A stretch of 64,000 nucleotides of DNA from Phorcus lineatus. Its lineage: Eukaryota > Mollusca > Gastropoda > Trochida > Trochidae. Within the stretch, counting starts at the first letter, position 1, and every line of letters begins with the position of its first letter. The DNA lies in contig OV121094.1 in NCBI GenBank assembly GCA_921293015.1, positions 32,858,054 to 32,922,053 on the forward strand. Reading direction: 5' to 3'. A program made the position numbers and the translations under genes. Below, one piece after another: positions 24,540 through 36,434 of this stretch. The notes under the pieces are model-generated. The model saw only the letters and a list, made by a program, of their open reading frames with translations. It did no database searches and was not told the DNA's origin.

Positions 24540-24950
24540 TATTTAAGCTTATTTTTCCGGCGACCCGATTGGTCGAGAAGCGGTCACGTGTCCGTGGACA
24601 GAAAAGCATATTGGTTTCACTCCGCGTCCGACCAAAAGTAATATCAACTTGAAACAGACATATTGACGTCAAACCGTTGTTTATGACGTCATGCTATTGT
24701 TTTCGTGACGTCATTTGACCGTCTTGTTGAACAATTGATCCAAAGTGCTGTTCATTACTGTAGTTTTTTCTTTTATTTTCGTATTTGTTTCGATACATAA
24801 TAAAACAATTATGGACTGGGGAATTCGGTCAATACCTGTTTTTATAGACCCGAGGAAAACAATATTGACTTCGTACTTCGTCCTCTGTCAAAATTACTTT
24901 CCTCGGGTCTATAAAAACAGGTATTGACCTTATCACCAGTCTATAATTGT
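24540..24950. mobile_element. Foldback/MITE-like insertion with a perfect 32-bp hairpin
   Basis: The right end is an inverted repeat: 24827-24858 pairs perfectly with 24898-24929, with a 39-nt loop. Imperfect pairing extends to about 24808 and 24950. The left part holds a CGATTGGTCGAG block and three CRE-like sites (TTGACGTCAA, ATGACGTCAT, GTGACGTCAT) between 24660 and 24715. The collinear site in duplication copy 1 (near 20065) runs straight through without this ~400 bp, which marks it as an insertion. No coding capacity. The family is not recognised. Confidence 0.75.
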
Positions 24951-25828
24951 ATAATATGTACCCTAAGAATGTATACAAATCATCACAGTATGTCATGTTT
25001 TTATTCAAAACACCATAGGACTTAACAAGCCACCTTACAACAAAAAGGGATGTTTGGTATAGCAAGAAAAAATTACGTCTTTGTACCTACTTTTATTTTC
25101 GATTTGAGGAATGCATGTTATTGACTCTCGACTACCTAGTGACGGGCTTGATAAAGTAAATAATAAAAGTAAATCAATAGCTCGATATCACTTTAATTCA
25201 AACTACTCATTTAAAAAAAAAATCCATAGGTAGTCAGTAATAATACTTTATCCAACGTCACTTGCAATTGCATAGTCTTTATATCATTTATCCCATTGTA
25301 TATTTTTGAAGAGTACCAAATCTTCATTATTTTTTAGCTTGCGTCAGGGAGTTATATTCTCCTCCACCTTCTTTCATTTCAATTCTTCCACAATCGATAC
25401 TGCTAAAATGATATTTTCCTTATAAGTTTTGCAATCACTTGCATCCATATGATTAAAGTTTCAGTTTTATACCTATTACTTTATTATTTTTGAAATGATA
25501 ATATTATTTAATATTCATTTATGTTATCAGTTAATCAATGATGGTCTTCTAATGGAAATAGATTAAATACTTTGCTAGGTTTGTTTACAAAACACGTTTC
25601 GCAAATGGTTTTCTAAACTAAAGTCTAAGACTGAACAATTGAACTCCATTTAAATCTTTCTCTTTCACATTATTTAAATCAAGAAAAAATGGATTTGATA
25701 TACAATCAGAAGAGCAGAAACTACGCATTATTAGTTATTGAGTTTAAACAAAAGCGATTAAAAACAATAAACCATCGATATAAAACATAACGTAATAATG
25801 GTTTCTATAAATATTTCTAAAATAACAT

Positions 25829-26095
25829 TCGCCAGGGGCTCTGCAACTTAGTAATCAAAACATCTGCAGTTGAGGACTGTTCTATGCACAGTAAGGTTTG
25901 GGTGCCATGCTAGACTAATTTTCCGTGCAGTACCACCCATGTTTTGCTAATTCCAGCCGAAGCTTGCAGGTTACACCGTCATGTATAGCTACAATGGTGT
26001 TGCCGGCTTTCTCCTGCACTAATCCTAGCACCCCCAGTATAAGTGAAATGCTCTTGAAAGCGGCGTTAAACCCCAAATCACCATAACTCACCTCT
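25829..26095 (+). mobile_element. SINE family I, 5'-truncated
   Basis: Begins inside the head (CGCCAGGGGCTCTGCAACTT), then the CTGCAGTTGAGGACTGTTCT, GCCGAAGCTTGCAGG and GCGGCGTTAAACCCC blocks, ending in a decayed CACTCAC-type tail. It lies just 3' of gene D and is absent at the matching place near gene C. Confidence 0.8.
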
Positions 26096-26172
26096 AAAAT
26101 TACATTATTAGAGTTGGGTCTTTTGTGTTCCTAAACCTTTAGAATGAAATTTGAAGCACTCCAAACCATGTT

Positions 26173-28200
26173 TTACATGGTGCTGAAATAAAGTGCGATA
26201 CAAAAAAGTGCAGACACCACCCAGATTCGCCATTCTGTGAACCATCGCCACCATGGTGAGGGACATCGTTCTTCTACAAAACTTTCACTCTCCGATGACT
26301 GCATTAGAGATGCTGCTTGGATATCACCCTGTGGTATATCAGGTTCAGGATGAGAACGGACGTCCGAGAGCGGAGCTGAAAGGCTTTGTCCAATGCTGAC
26401 GGGCTTTGATGGAGTCCGATATGTCAATAGGGAGTTCTCAATCAATGAAGAAGATGTTGGAGTATTACTCTCAGGGTTGCACTCTGAACAATAGGAATTC
26501 TTCTTCAGTCCACCCCAAGTGCTGGACCCTTTCCCAAGAGTGCCAATACTTTTGAAGAAGACCTTGTTTGGCGCAAACCGACTTGCAATATTATCTAAGT
26601 AAACGTTCTCTGTATAAAATATTTCAACATGAAGCCAATATTCTTTTACAACTTTGAACCTAATCCCGCTTCTCCAAAAGAAGGGGTTGTTGAAAGGATC
26701 CAGATTGAGAAGGTTAGAGAGGCAGAATTCATCAACAGCTGAACCCTCTTTTGCAAGGACAAGGGTGACATAGTGATAGTCTGACCCTAGGCAATAAAAG
26801 TCGGTGAAGTACAGATTTGCGCCCCCTGTAAATATAGCTTCAATTGGGAAAGCCACACGCATACAACCAAAGGGAGAGGCCTCTGGTAAAGCTCCAGAGC
26901 GAAGATCTACGCCGAGGAATACTCCTTTAATCTTGCCATTAATTGGAGATTTTGGGTCACCGTTGAAATCTTTCATTATTGGTTCCATTACATTATTGTT
27001 CCTCTTCACTTCCATGAAGTATTCATCTGATTTGCACCTGTAGAAGAACTCCACCTCGTCATTACCTGATGAAGAACGTCCCTTGATATATTCAGTGGCT
27101 TTGAACATTAGTTGACGAAGGTACGAGTGTCCTGAAAGACGAAAGTGAATCAATTATCAAAATAGTTTACATATCGACCAAACTGCTAAACAAATAATTC
27201 AAGACACATTTCATGGTTACTTTGTTTATAAAAACGTCTCCTTTTTTCCACAAAGAAAAGACACTGCCATATGTCTTGTAGAGAAGAAATTTCAACATAA
27301 TATTTCAATTTTTCATATTCCAAAGCGAGTCTCTTTCTTGTGGAATGAGCATTAAACTAAACTATAGGAAGGTCGACAACTCTTGTCGCATTTTGACAAA
27401 CAGCGTTCACAGCGTTCACAGCGTTCGGCGATGCAATTGTTAGCTGAGCCACTTCATGACACCGTACTAGACACCTAGTTTAAGGTGTTTGTGTATATAG
27501 ACGGTTCACATTACTGAGTAAGCATTATTGACCCTAATTTCCAAAAAAGAAATATGATCATACATATCGTTTCTTTTTTAACGTTTTTGCCATACTGAAT
27601 TACCGGGGAAATAATTCTTTTTCGGTTTAGAACATGAAACATCTGTGGAAATTGAACACCATAGATAATTCAGACATCCCGGGAACTCGACTTTTATCAT
27701 TATAGTCTCAAGATGACACATACAGTTACCCCAATATTTTGTTCTTCCTATGAGTGCGTTTTCTTCAAAATATCACAAACATAGAACGGATACCATTTTA
27801 TGATAGACCCCAAAATGATTGGAATGAGCAGCCACAATGTATGGGTATGTATGAAAAATACAGTTAGTTACATAATAAACCAGGATCGTTAGCATCCTAG
27901 ATGTGCCTTTTTTCCTAATATATTTGATTTAGTCATCTAAAGGGTAAATTTCTCGATAGTTGACCACAAACTGGCAACAGGAAAAGCATAAATTTGGTTA
28001 AAGGTACGTTTAGAATAAATGATAAGAATTGGCAACCCTTCATCGTCACATTTCGAAGGGATGTGTTATACAATAAGCAAGACGAATGTCAAGTAGCAAA
28101 AACGTATGCGTTACAATCACAAGTGTCTGATATACAGTTTTCAAGATAAATCTGGAGATTGTTACTCGTAGAGTGCTTACTTACCCTGGTAATATGACAT
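26173..28200 (-). CDS. Gene D: PHYHIP-C-domain protein with C-terminal membrane anchor
   Basis: Exons 28200-28185 (ATG TCA TAT TAC CAG G, donor GTAAGT) and 27131-26173 (acceptor CGTCTTTCAG), phase 1, 324 residues. The domain is nearly identical to gene C: YRCKSDEYF, a GDPKSPINGKIKGVFL block, SPFGCMRVAFP, NLYFTDFYCLG, DEFC, VEIFYTE and CSECN. Differences cluster in the linker, which is ~8 residues longer (an added LLTYRTPSKP stretch) and otherwise diverged. The C-terminus keeps aromatic/basic residues and then a hydrophobic run (IWVVSALFCIALYFSTM). Both copies retain an open frame, the splice sites and the anchor although the spacers have diverged, which argues that both are under selection. 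The intron is 1053 bp against 641 in C. Confidence 0.85.
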
Positions 28201-28739
28201 TTTCGTGTTCCAAAACACCAAGGATTGTAACCTGATAGCTCGTTTCAAAGGCAATCGGTCGTGTATGATATAAAGCAGTTTTAGTCTTGAGAATAAACTT
28301 TCGTGATTGGTTAGCTGAATTGTTGTATTTACAACTCAATGCTACCAGGCAACGGTACATAATCAATACTGTGATTGATCATTGTACATTGAAATGAATT
28401 GAGTTCCTCATTCAGCCTATACATGTACACAAGTTATGTCATCTTGCCCTTGATGGTAAACTGCATGCTACTTCTGAATAGTCATGTAAAAGCATCTAAA
28501 ATATTTAAAAGTGATGTTTTGTAAAATGTCGTCATGAACAACACAACTGTGTCTATCGATGAAGGAACGTAACATTTATTCTAAGTAAGGTTTATAATTT
28601 GACCAGGCGTATAGTTGGTGAATAAGGTGGGACTTTTTAGAAAATTCTTCATGAACAACAAAACCATAGTAGAACTTTTTTAACCTCTCAGGTCTTATAT
28701 ACTTATGAAGGGTTAAGTTATTATTATTTTACTTTGTTT

Positions 28740-29440
28740 ACACCTGTGTCACCAATAATGTTTGGTAGAAATTCTATAGCCGGCCCAGTCCTTTTCTAAA
28801 CTGGGAAACGAACTCGTTCTATCAGGGAAGTTCCTCTTTACTAAGGTTTGTGAACAGCTCCAACAAATCTGACGTAAGGTAAAAAATAACCAACTACAAG
28901 GCCTGTCACATTCCCTTAGCATGATATCCGCCATCGGCGATGATGTGGTTGGTCTTTTCTTGACTAGAGTCTGTCTTTTGTGGACGAATATGTGCCAATA
29001 CAGATTAGGAATTGTAAATTTGGTGACTCTATGGGTCACAGGGGCGACGCCCTCTAAACCTATTTTCATCTTTTTCTCACACAACGGCTGTTAACGTTAA
29101 CAGCTTGTATAGAAACTTTTAAGGCAATTTGGATTCTTAATTGTAGCTTTGGTAACTCACGCCATAAACACAAATTTTCAACCCCTTCTTCAGAAGGCCG
29201 AGAAATCTGAAATCTTTTGAAGAGACTCCTGGGCTAATGTGAATAACAACCTTTAGATTTATTGACCCTTTGGGCCTAGAAAGGGTCACAGGGGCAACAC
29301 TTTAAAAACCTAGTTTGGTGTAGGACTAAAAATTACTAATAACCCGAAATATAGTGTAGAGACTCCTTTGGCAATGGGGATTCTACATTGATAGTTTGGT
29401 AACTCTTTGACCGCTTCCAGGGGACACTGGGTCTACGCCA
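28740..29440. repeat. Degenerate repeats with GGTCACAGGGGC motif
   Basis: A loosely repeated motif appears about three times: CTATGGGTCACAGGGGCGAC near 29030, AGAAAGGGTCACAGGGGCAAC near 29280, and CGCTTCCAGGGGACAC near 29415. GGTAACTC and GAGACTCCT blocks lie between them. A reverse-strand open frame of 111 codons (29084-28749) overlaps but shows no domain. Origin unknown. Confidence 0.35.
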
Positions 29441-29449
29441 TAGATAGAA

Positions 29450-30085
29450 AATACTAAACGACCTTCCATTTAATTCTTTTTTTATTAAACAAGTAAATGA
29501 TTAAATATAAACGAGCGAAATCATTAACGAGTTTAATAAAGAAAGTAGTATTAAATTGAAGGAAGTTTTGTATTCTATCTAGTACTTGACCTAAGTAATC
29601 AAGCATGATTGCCGAAAGTGTACTTAACGAAGCATTTCCGCGTCTTGGCCGCAATTGTGACGCTGGTGCCACACAATGATATGACGTCATACGTGCAGCG
29701 GTATTACACTTGTTTATTATCGCGTATAAATATTACACTGCAGTACATCCTTTTTATCAAACATTTCTCATTTTCTCAGTAGTTTACTCCAACATTAAAT
29801 ATGTATAGGATACTAAACGACCATCCTTTTAATACTATTTTTACTAAACGAGTAACTGATTAACGACCTAAAGTGAGTTTGATAGCAAGTCACTTACGAG
29901 TTTAATGAACTTAGTATTATATTGAAGGAAGTTTAGTATTCTGTTTATTATTTGACTTCAGTAATCAAGCGTGACTGATATAAGTGCCAATATGGTGACG
30001 TCACAACCACACAATATTATCATACGTGTAGCGGTATTACACTATTTTAATATCGACGTATAAATATTACACTGTATAAACGGGC
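29450..30085. repeat. Two-copy tandem repeat, period about 360 bp
   Basis: Both copies begin ATACTAAACGACC (29450 and 29810) and end TATAAATATTACACTG (near 29740 and 30073). Shared internal blocks are AACGAGTTTAAT or ACGAGTTTAAT, ATTGAAGGAAGTTT, AGTAATCAAGC, GACGTCA and GCGGTATTACAC. The copies are clearly diverged (roughly three-quarters identical by eye). No coding potential. Confidence 0.75.
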
Positions 30086-30089
30086 AAGT

Positions 30090-31398
30090 ACTAATGATAT
30101 TTACCTTTATCAAGGAAAATAAATAACTTTATCAATAAACACAGTGTAACATCGGTTAAAATCGTGTTGTAGTGCAATGCAATAAACTTTAACATACGCC
30201 AGGGTATAGATAAGACGCCCAGGTAAGATATGGTCAAGCAGGTGTTATATATAGATGACTACGCGGGAAAGTGAATGAACAATTTCCTAGAACTGAATGA
30301 CGTAATTTTCTTACATTGTAGACTGTTAGGACTTCAATTTTATCTGGAAGGAAGGTATCAATTATTGGAAATGTGTAATATTACGGTGTGTTATTAATAA
30401 ATCGAAGTTATGTTGTTCTAGAAATGCTTGGAACTCTCGCGTAGACCTTACAATCTACTAGTTTGATGTATACTCAGTAAATGATGCAATTTAATGATGC
30501 AATCATGCATCATGCCTCATACCTTTGTGATTTGTTTGTGACCTATAAAATGTATTATATTATCGTAAAAGTCTTAAACTAATAACAAAACATCTAATGT
30601 TTTAAATTTCATCCTTCACATTTGACAGCGTTTGTGTGTTCCCGACTGATTAATAAATTGTGTATTGTCGTGTGTTATATTTGTGACATAATAATGATAA
30701 TTGTCATTGTATTATAGTTGTGTTCTTCTCATTGAAGTGTACACCTTTTGTCAATGATAAAAAAATTTAACGGATGGCAACTGATACGATAAAATAATAG
30801 TAAAAGTATATATCATGAGTGACTGTGTTGACTTTAAATCCTTCTTGTGCCATGATATGATATTTGAGAAATTCAAATCCCTATGAGAAAAAAAATAAAA
30901 TGAAAACTCTTTTACCATACATATAAAACAAGTCTGTTATGGTAATAATAAATGAAATATTCATTTTGTAAAATAATAAGTCTTTAGGATATTAAATTTG
31001 ATATGTCATCATGACAATATGTAAAATAAATGATAAAATTTATATCAGAAAACAGTCTTTAATTACATGTAAGTGCATTTTAACAAATATGAAGAAAATA
31101 CACAATTACCAGATATAAAACAGATAAGAATTGTATAAGCGGATAAAACTTTACAATGAACATTATAGTTATAACATAGTTAACATATTGTAAAAAACTT
31201 CACATTTACGGATGAAGTGCTTTCAAATCCTACTAAACTTCCATAATTGGCAATAATAATGTTATGGTACAACTTTATGTAACTTCGACTTGAGATGGAA
31301 GGACATAGAGTCAGTAGTGCCTGTATATCTGTGCGCACAGCAAAGCTTGTGAGGAGCCACACGACACTAATGAACCACTGTTGGCCCCACGACGGCGC
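30090..31398. other. Intergenic, downstream of gene E
   Basis: AT-rich; no gene or repeat recognised. Confidence 0.5.
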
Positions 31399-32242
31399 CT
31401 AACAGGAAGGATTACAGACACTGCAGGATGCGTCCTTCCTGAGTCCTCCTCTGGTGCTGTGGCCTTTACCAATTATATTCGTTGTGGTGAAAAACACGTT
31501 ATCGTGTCCGTAATCCCGTATCAAATCGTCAATATCAACATCTTCAGTGTAAAAGACCTCAACAATGAGTTTTGGGGCATCAATCACCGTGTATCTCTTC
31601 TTCCTTCTTCGGAGAAATGGGTTGGTTCTCTGGTTTAACTTCAAAAGTTTTCTAAGGCAGAACTTATCAGCATCTGAATATCTTTCCGTGAGGACCAGGG
31701 TAACGTAATGGGTGTCGGATGTGGTACAGTAGAAGTCGGTAAAATACAAGTTTGTGTCTTCGTTGAAAAGAGCCTCCACAGGGACAGAAATCCTAGTATT
31801 TCCAAAAGGCGAGGAATTTGGAAGTTGTCCATCTCTTAAAGAAACTCCAAAGAAAACACCCTTAAGACGGCCGTTTATAGGAGATTCGGGATCCCCGTTT
31901 TCATCCTTCAGAATTGTCTCAAAGACATTTCTGTTTCTTTGTTTCTTTCTAAAGTAGGTTCTGGATTTGTTGCGATAGAAGAATTCCACAGAATCATAAT
32001 CCCCATAGTCACCTTTTATGTAGTTCTCAGCTAGATCGTAGAGCTGTCTCAAATAGGCTTTCCCTGAAAAAAGAGCACAAAATAAGAATGAAATTGTATA
32101 GGTAAAATTTTGTTTTTATGCTTATGCTAGTGAAAAATGGTTTTAGGTCTGAAATGAATGTCATCTGCTCTTAGCGCGAAGTATTGTGAGATCACTAAAT
32201 TCAGAGAATAATGTATTACATACCTGAATGCGATCTGGCCAT
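31399..32242 (-). CDS. Gene E: short PHYHIP-C-domain protein
   Basis: Exons 32242-32224 (ATG GCC AGA TCG CAT TCA G, donor GTATGT) and 32063-31399 (acceptor TTTTTTCAG), phase 1, 227 residues. The intron is only 160 bp. The domain is complete: FFYRNKSRTYF, a GDPESPINGRLKGVFF block, SPFGNTRISVPVEALF, NLYFTDFYC, DKFC, VEVFYTEDV, a GKGHSTRGG loop and CSVCN. It then ends at once (NPSC, TAG 31401-31399), with no coiled coil or membrane segment. This minimal form is close to the bare vertebrate PHYHIP C-terminal domain and may be nearest to the ancestral architecture. Its YLRQL start and SPFG/FTDFYC variants group it with C and D. An NRF1-like palindrome lies about 70 nt upstream of the ATG. Confidence 0.85.
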
Positions 32243-32309
32243 GGTTATTAAGTTTACGGTTTGAATTGAATTATGACGTGTAAGTCTCGGAGTCTTAGTA
32301 CATTTATTC

Positions 32310-32323
32310 GACGCATGCGCATT
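32310..32323. promoter_or_regulatory. NRF1-like palindromic site upstream of gene E
   Basis: GACGCATGCGCATT, identical over 14 nt to 10206-10219, sits 68-81 nt upstream of the gene E ATG, where a proximal promoter element would be expected. The function is inferred from consensus only. Confidence 0.3.
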
Positions 32324-32329
32324 TCCCCC

Positions 32330-33470
32330 TTTTAATCTGTTTTAGAAGGTGATGACGTGAGAATTCCAAATAAGAAGATTCTGATTGGCCATGTACAGCA
32401 GTATATGTTGTAACCTTCTGGTTTACCACGTCTATTTATATCAGGGAGTAGACCTACATTTGTAAGGTTTCGTGTGCTGTAGTTATTCTAGAGCACTGAT
32501 AACAAATAGTCAATAGTGACTGGGATGTTTGTTCATTGAATTGTTTAGTTGTAACATTTGCTTTAGATAAGGCATTATAACGGACAAAGGTTTTCTTGGC
32601 TTTTATTCATCTCTTTTGATGTCATTGTTATGTTATCCTATTCTTAATATTCTAACTTACCAATACGTATAAATTGCTTTATTCTTATTTTCCATTACAT
32701 TATGCATATTACCTTATTCATTTTATCAATGTTGTGACTTTTTTCATAAATCTCGAAGCAAGTCAACATCGACTACACGATGTTCAGATGGATTGTAGTT
32801 TATTGCTTTAGAATCGTGTTAAGTTATTATTTCCTAAAACAAACTAATCTCAGACGACTGATGTAAATGCATTAACATGTTGAAGCAAGGCTTTCCGCAC
32901 TTAAGCTGCATTCAGGTCTTCACTTATCATCTATCATTTTTAATGTTAGTGGGGTTGTTGGGCAAAAATATGTGAAATTTTTTTGTGTTACCCATACCAG
33001 ATCTTTTGCTAAGATTAATCAATGACATGTATCAATAACGAGTATTTATAAACGGCAATGTCCCCTCAAACAGTAAAAAACTATCACTTTTACCCTCCTT
33101 GTAACCCTTATCCAACCATACGTTTCTAATAGGCATTAATGCCATGGGGGCCTGTGAGGCCCCGGTCACCTATCAAGATCAAGACAACGTCTAGGAGGCA
33201 GTCTTTTGCTATACAAAATAACATTGAAATCTTGAACTAACGTACAATTTTAAATTTCTGTACCATTTGCACTTGTCCTGTCCTACTTTTCTGTCCTTGC
33301 TTGGACAGATACAGTTTTGCCTTCAGCTCAACTCATCTTAGACAACATTCAAAGTAGAAACAGCTGCTACTACCAAAAGCCAAGTCAGTTAAATATCGAA
33401 GGTTATATGAGTCTGAGGTCATAATCCTATTACACTTCAAACCATTTGCCTGGCTTCATAACATGTTTTG
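32330..33470. other. Intergenic, nothing recognised
   Basis: Region 5' of gene E. AT-rich with no recognisable gene. Confidence 0.5.
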
Positions 33471-33479
33471 GATAAAACA

Positions 33480-34012
33480 ATTACATTGAAGTTGTCTCAT
33501 TATTAAAATGGACGGCACTTTAGGAATCCTAAAATCTTTAAAAAAGCTCTTTTATAGGAATACAATCGAGTTATGCTTAAAAAAACGCCATTATAAAGTA
33601 TGATCTCTTTCAAGGTGCCAACTTTTAAAAGCATTCCAATGAGAGCAAGAAGTTCCATTGTATCACTGACTTTCAGCATTTCTATGAACTATCTTATGGA
33701 GTGATAAAAGGTTGTATGCGCCTTCTCCATGTGCAACATTATCATAGTTGGATCTTCTTGGAGGATCAAGTAAGGGTGCTACTAGCTAGTGTTCATGATT
33801 AATATGGCAGTATTGATAAGCGAAATATTGCCATCGTTAGCTACATATTGGTCATTGTGCTGGAAGAGAAAGATTCTTTTATAACTGTCATACAGGGTGA
33901 GATCCACCTCAGGATGAGATCCACAGTGAGAAGCTACTGCATCATCACTATCTTTAACTAGTAAGAGAAGGTGAAGCAAGCAATAGTTGATAATGCTTCC
34001 CAAATGCATCAT
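33480..34012 (-). other. Possible decayed transposon coding relic
   Basis: On the minus strand an open stretch (34012-33782) and adjoining broken frames down to 33.5 kb give protein-like sequence, including MELLALIGMLLKVGTLKE. That stretch vaguely resembles the ALIG-LL start of piggyBac-type transposases. The match is too weak to name a family. Base composition is less AT-rich than the flanks. Confidence 0.25.
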
Positions 34013-34019
34013 TGACTAG

Positions 34020-35090
34020 CAGTTACTCTGCAAAGAATGTATATGTTTAAACTATCATGAGGTGTAGAAAACAAATAACGAAGGTGATCTGGCCTCTGAG
34101 GCCCGGCATAGCAGTTGCTGTGTACAAATTTACCATTTTTCGATTATTTGCAAATTTATCAAAATAATGCATTTATAAACTTTCATGTAAAAGAATCTCC
34201 TTATTTTTTGTAATACATAGAATACTAAACATTTTTTTAAAATGGCCTCAAATGACCAACTTTGTGGGAAAGGGTTAAAAAGGCAGAGAGTCTTAGGAAC
34301 TTATTTCCATGTATTGTATACCATTGTTATTAGTAATAGATACACCACAAAAGGAACAAATTAACTGAAAATAAAGGAAAGACTGCAATAAATTATTCTT
34401 GATGAGGACAAAACAACCGTGTAACTTAACTTTCTGATGTAAAAATGTGAAAACATAGTAACATAAATTTGTCATTTAGTAAATGATATAATTGTTTTCT
34501 AAATTATATTTTCCAACCTTAAACGTACTCTATAAATATTTTGTTACCCATTTATTTGTCATGTATGAATTAAAATGAATCATACATATATATCACAATA
34601 TACCTTATGAAAAATACCATTTCTTTAACGAAAATGTAACAATATCAACTCCAAAGAGATAGTTGCGTCTCGCCCTTATTACGACAACAAGGTCACCGGT
34701 CTCGGTAATGTCAACGAGCATGTGGTTTAAGCGGCTCATTAAATATTTCTAAAAATACATCCCTATGTAAATTTCAGGAGGGGCGGGGGAGGGATAACGA
34801 TATCAGTTTTCTTTATAGGATGAAAAAGCTTTGATTCACGTTTCGTTTCTAATGTATAACTTCTACGAATACATAAACATTTTATCATTTATCATTTTCC
34901 AGGATAGATACATGTACTTGTTTTAACTATGAATTTATGTGATTTTAACTTATCAATAATACAACTTATAATATCAATAAAAAATATCCCTTTAAAACAT
35001 TTGTTTTAGTTCCAAATAAACAAGAACAGTTATCTCATTGATGAAGTCACTTTCACATATATCTTTACAGCATGCTCTTTACCGTTCCTT
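34020..35090. other. Intergenic, nothing recognised
   Basis: AT-rich; no gene or repeat recognised apart from a G-rich patch near 34780-34795. Confidence 0.5.
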
Positions 35091-35097
35091 CTTTTGG

Positions 35098-35300
35098 AGC
35101 ACAGTGGTGTAGTGGTTAGTATGCTTGCCTCCTCCGGAAAGTCAAGGGTTCGAATCCCAGTGGAGACACCAAACATATGTGACCTTGGCCATACACTATG
35201 ATGTGTCCTTGGGCAACACACTTGATCCACATTGCAGTCAGTTCTCACAGCTGTATAGATGGGTACCTGAAAACAGGAAAATTACGGACTTCTACGGCAG
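35098..35300 (+). mobile_element. tRNA-derived SINE, third family
   Basis: The tRNA-like head has A box GGTGTAGTGGTTAGTATG and B box GGGTTCGAATCCC, with anticodon-arm-like sequence between. A core TCCTTGGGCAACACACTTGA and CAGCTGTATAGATGGGTACC follows, which is typical of a conserved SINE central domain found across invertebrates. It is distinct from families I and II in body and tail. It is followed by ATT-rich microsatellite, consistent with a SINE 3' end. Confidence 0.75.
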
Positions 35301-35379
35301 GGTAATTCCTTCAGAATAATAATACCTAAATTGTTCGCTGTGAGCATGCATTTATTGTTTATAATGGGCAATATAAATT

Positions 35380-35445
35380 ATTAAACTATTATTATTATTA
35401 TCATTGTTATTATTATTATCATTCTCATCATCATTATTGATATGA
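35380..35445. repeat. ATT/ATC microsatellite
   Basis: Imperfect (ATT)n with ATC and GTT variants, just downstream of the third-family SINE. Confidence 0.8.
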
Positions 35446-35449
35446 TCTG

Positions 35450-36400
35450 ACTACTGTGTTTTGGATGGCAACATCAACGTGTAAATAGATGAAATAGACA
35501 GCATGTTAAACCCTTCTCACTCACTTACTATCTTAGATGTATATATATGTCGTGCTATGTTGTTGTGAATACATATGTAGCATAAGTTGATTGGTGGAGC
35601 ATAGAAACATGGATGACAATCACTCAATGGCATTGTAACATGTATCTATATATGCCAGACGACTCACATCGAATCCTTTTATCACTCACTGCGCCTTTGC
35701 TTCTCTTTTTTAAAAAATGGGCAAGTTGTATAAGCAGCTGCTTACCTAATCGTTTGTACTCGAGTATATTGCAAAACGTAAAGTTTTTATCAGTAACCTG
35801 GACGTCACACTATCAACATATGCTTGACCCAAAATTTGTGTCAATGTGTAATGACTTCGATTTCGAAACTAGGATTCTTACTAAGGACTGTATGTAACCT
35901 TTTTACATTACATTTCTGTTTCACTTCCAACAATGGCTCTGTCAAGGTATCCCGTTGATAATGATATATTTATGTCAATAATGACTAAATTTATCTTCTG
36001 GGAGAATGTCATCAGTTCACACTTACAAACGATGTGAACCGTAGATAACAGAGATTATATGTTAAATGTGTGGAAAACAGTTGCCTTTTTGATCTTATAT
36101 TTCACTTCAACACTATTTTAAATAACCCAAAGTGATCAACTATGAATGTAAGTAATTGGGTTTAAGCTAGCTGCCCTTGTATGTTTTGTGTTGCTATGCT
36201 TTTAGTTTGTTGTGAAGTCAGAATATATTTTACTTAATTGAAAGAAGTATGAGAAAAAGGATTTCCCTCATGTATGTTTCAATATTTGTCCATTTTGATA
36301 CAATGTAAGAGTACTTCAGTCTCATCAGAAATGAACAATGAGTTTACTATGGATCAATGTTATTCCTTTAAGGCGCAGTGGCACGTTTTTGTAGATAAAT
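35450..36400. other. Intergenic, nothing recognised
   Basis: AT-rich; open frame 35613-35897 shows no domain. Confidence 0.5.
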
Positions 36401-36434
36401 AAAATGATTTCACGAAAAGGGAAAGGATTTTTCA

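Larger units (their letters stand above)
23815..28630. repeat. Tandem segmental duplication, copy 2 (carries gene D)
   Basis: Direct, collinear partner of 19440-23810. It has two insertions absent from copy 1: a foldback element (about 24540-24950) and a family I SINE (25829-26095). After subtracting insertions the unit is about 4.1-4.4 kb. Confidence 0.85.

Noticed and set aside
28749-29084. 111-codon minus-strand open frame
   Set aside because: It lies in a degenerate repeat area, shows no domain, and has no splice or start context.
35101-35166. Functional tRNA gene
   Set aside because: Same reasoning: a tRNA-like head fused to a SINE core.
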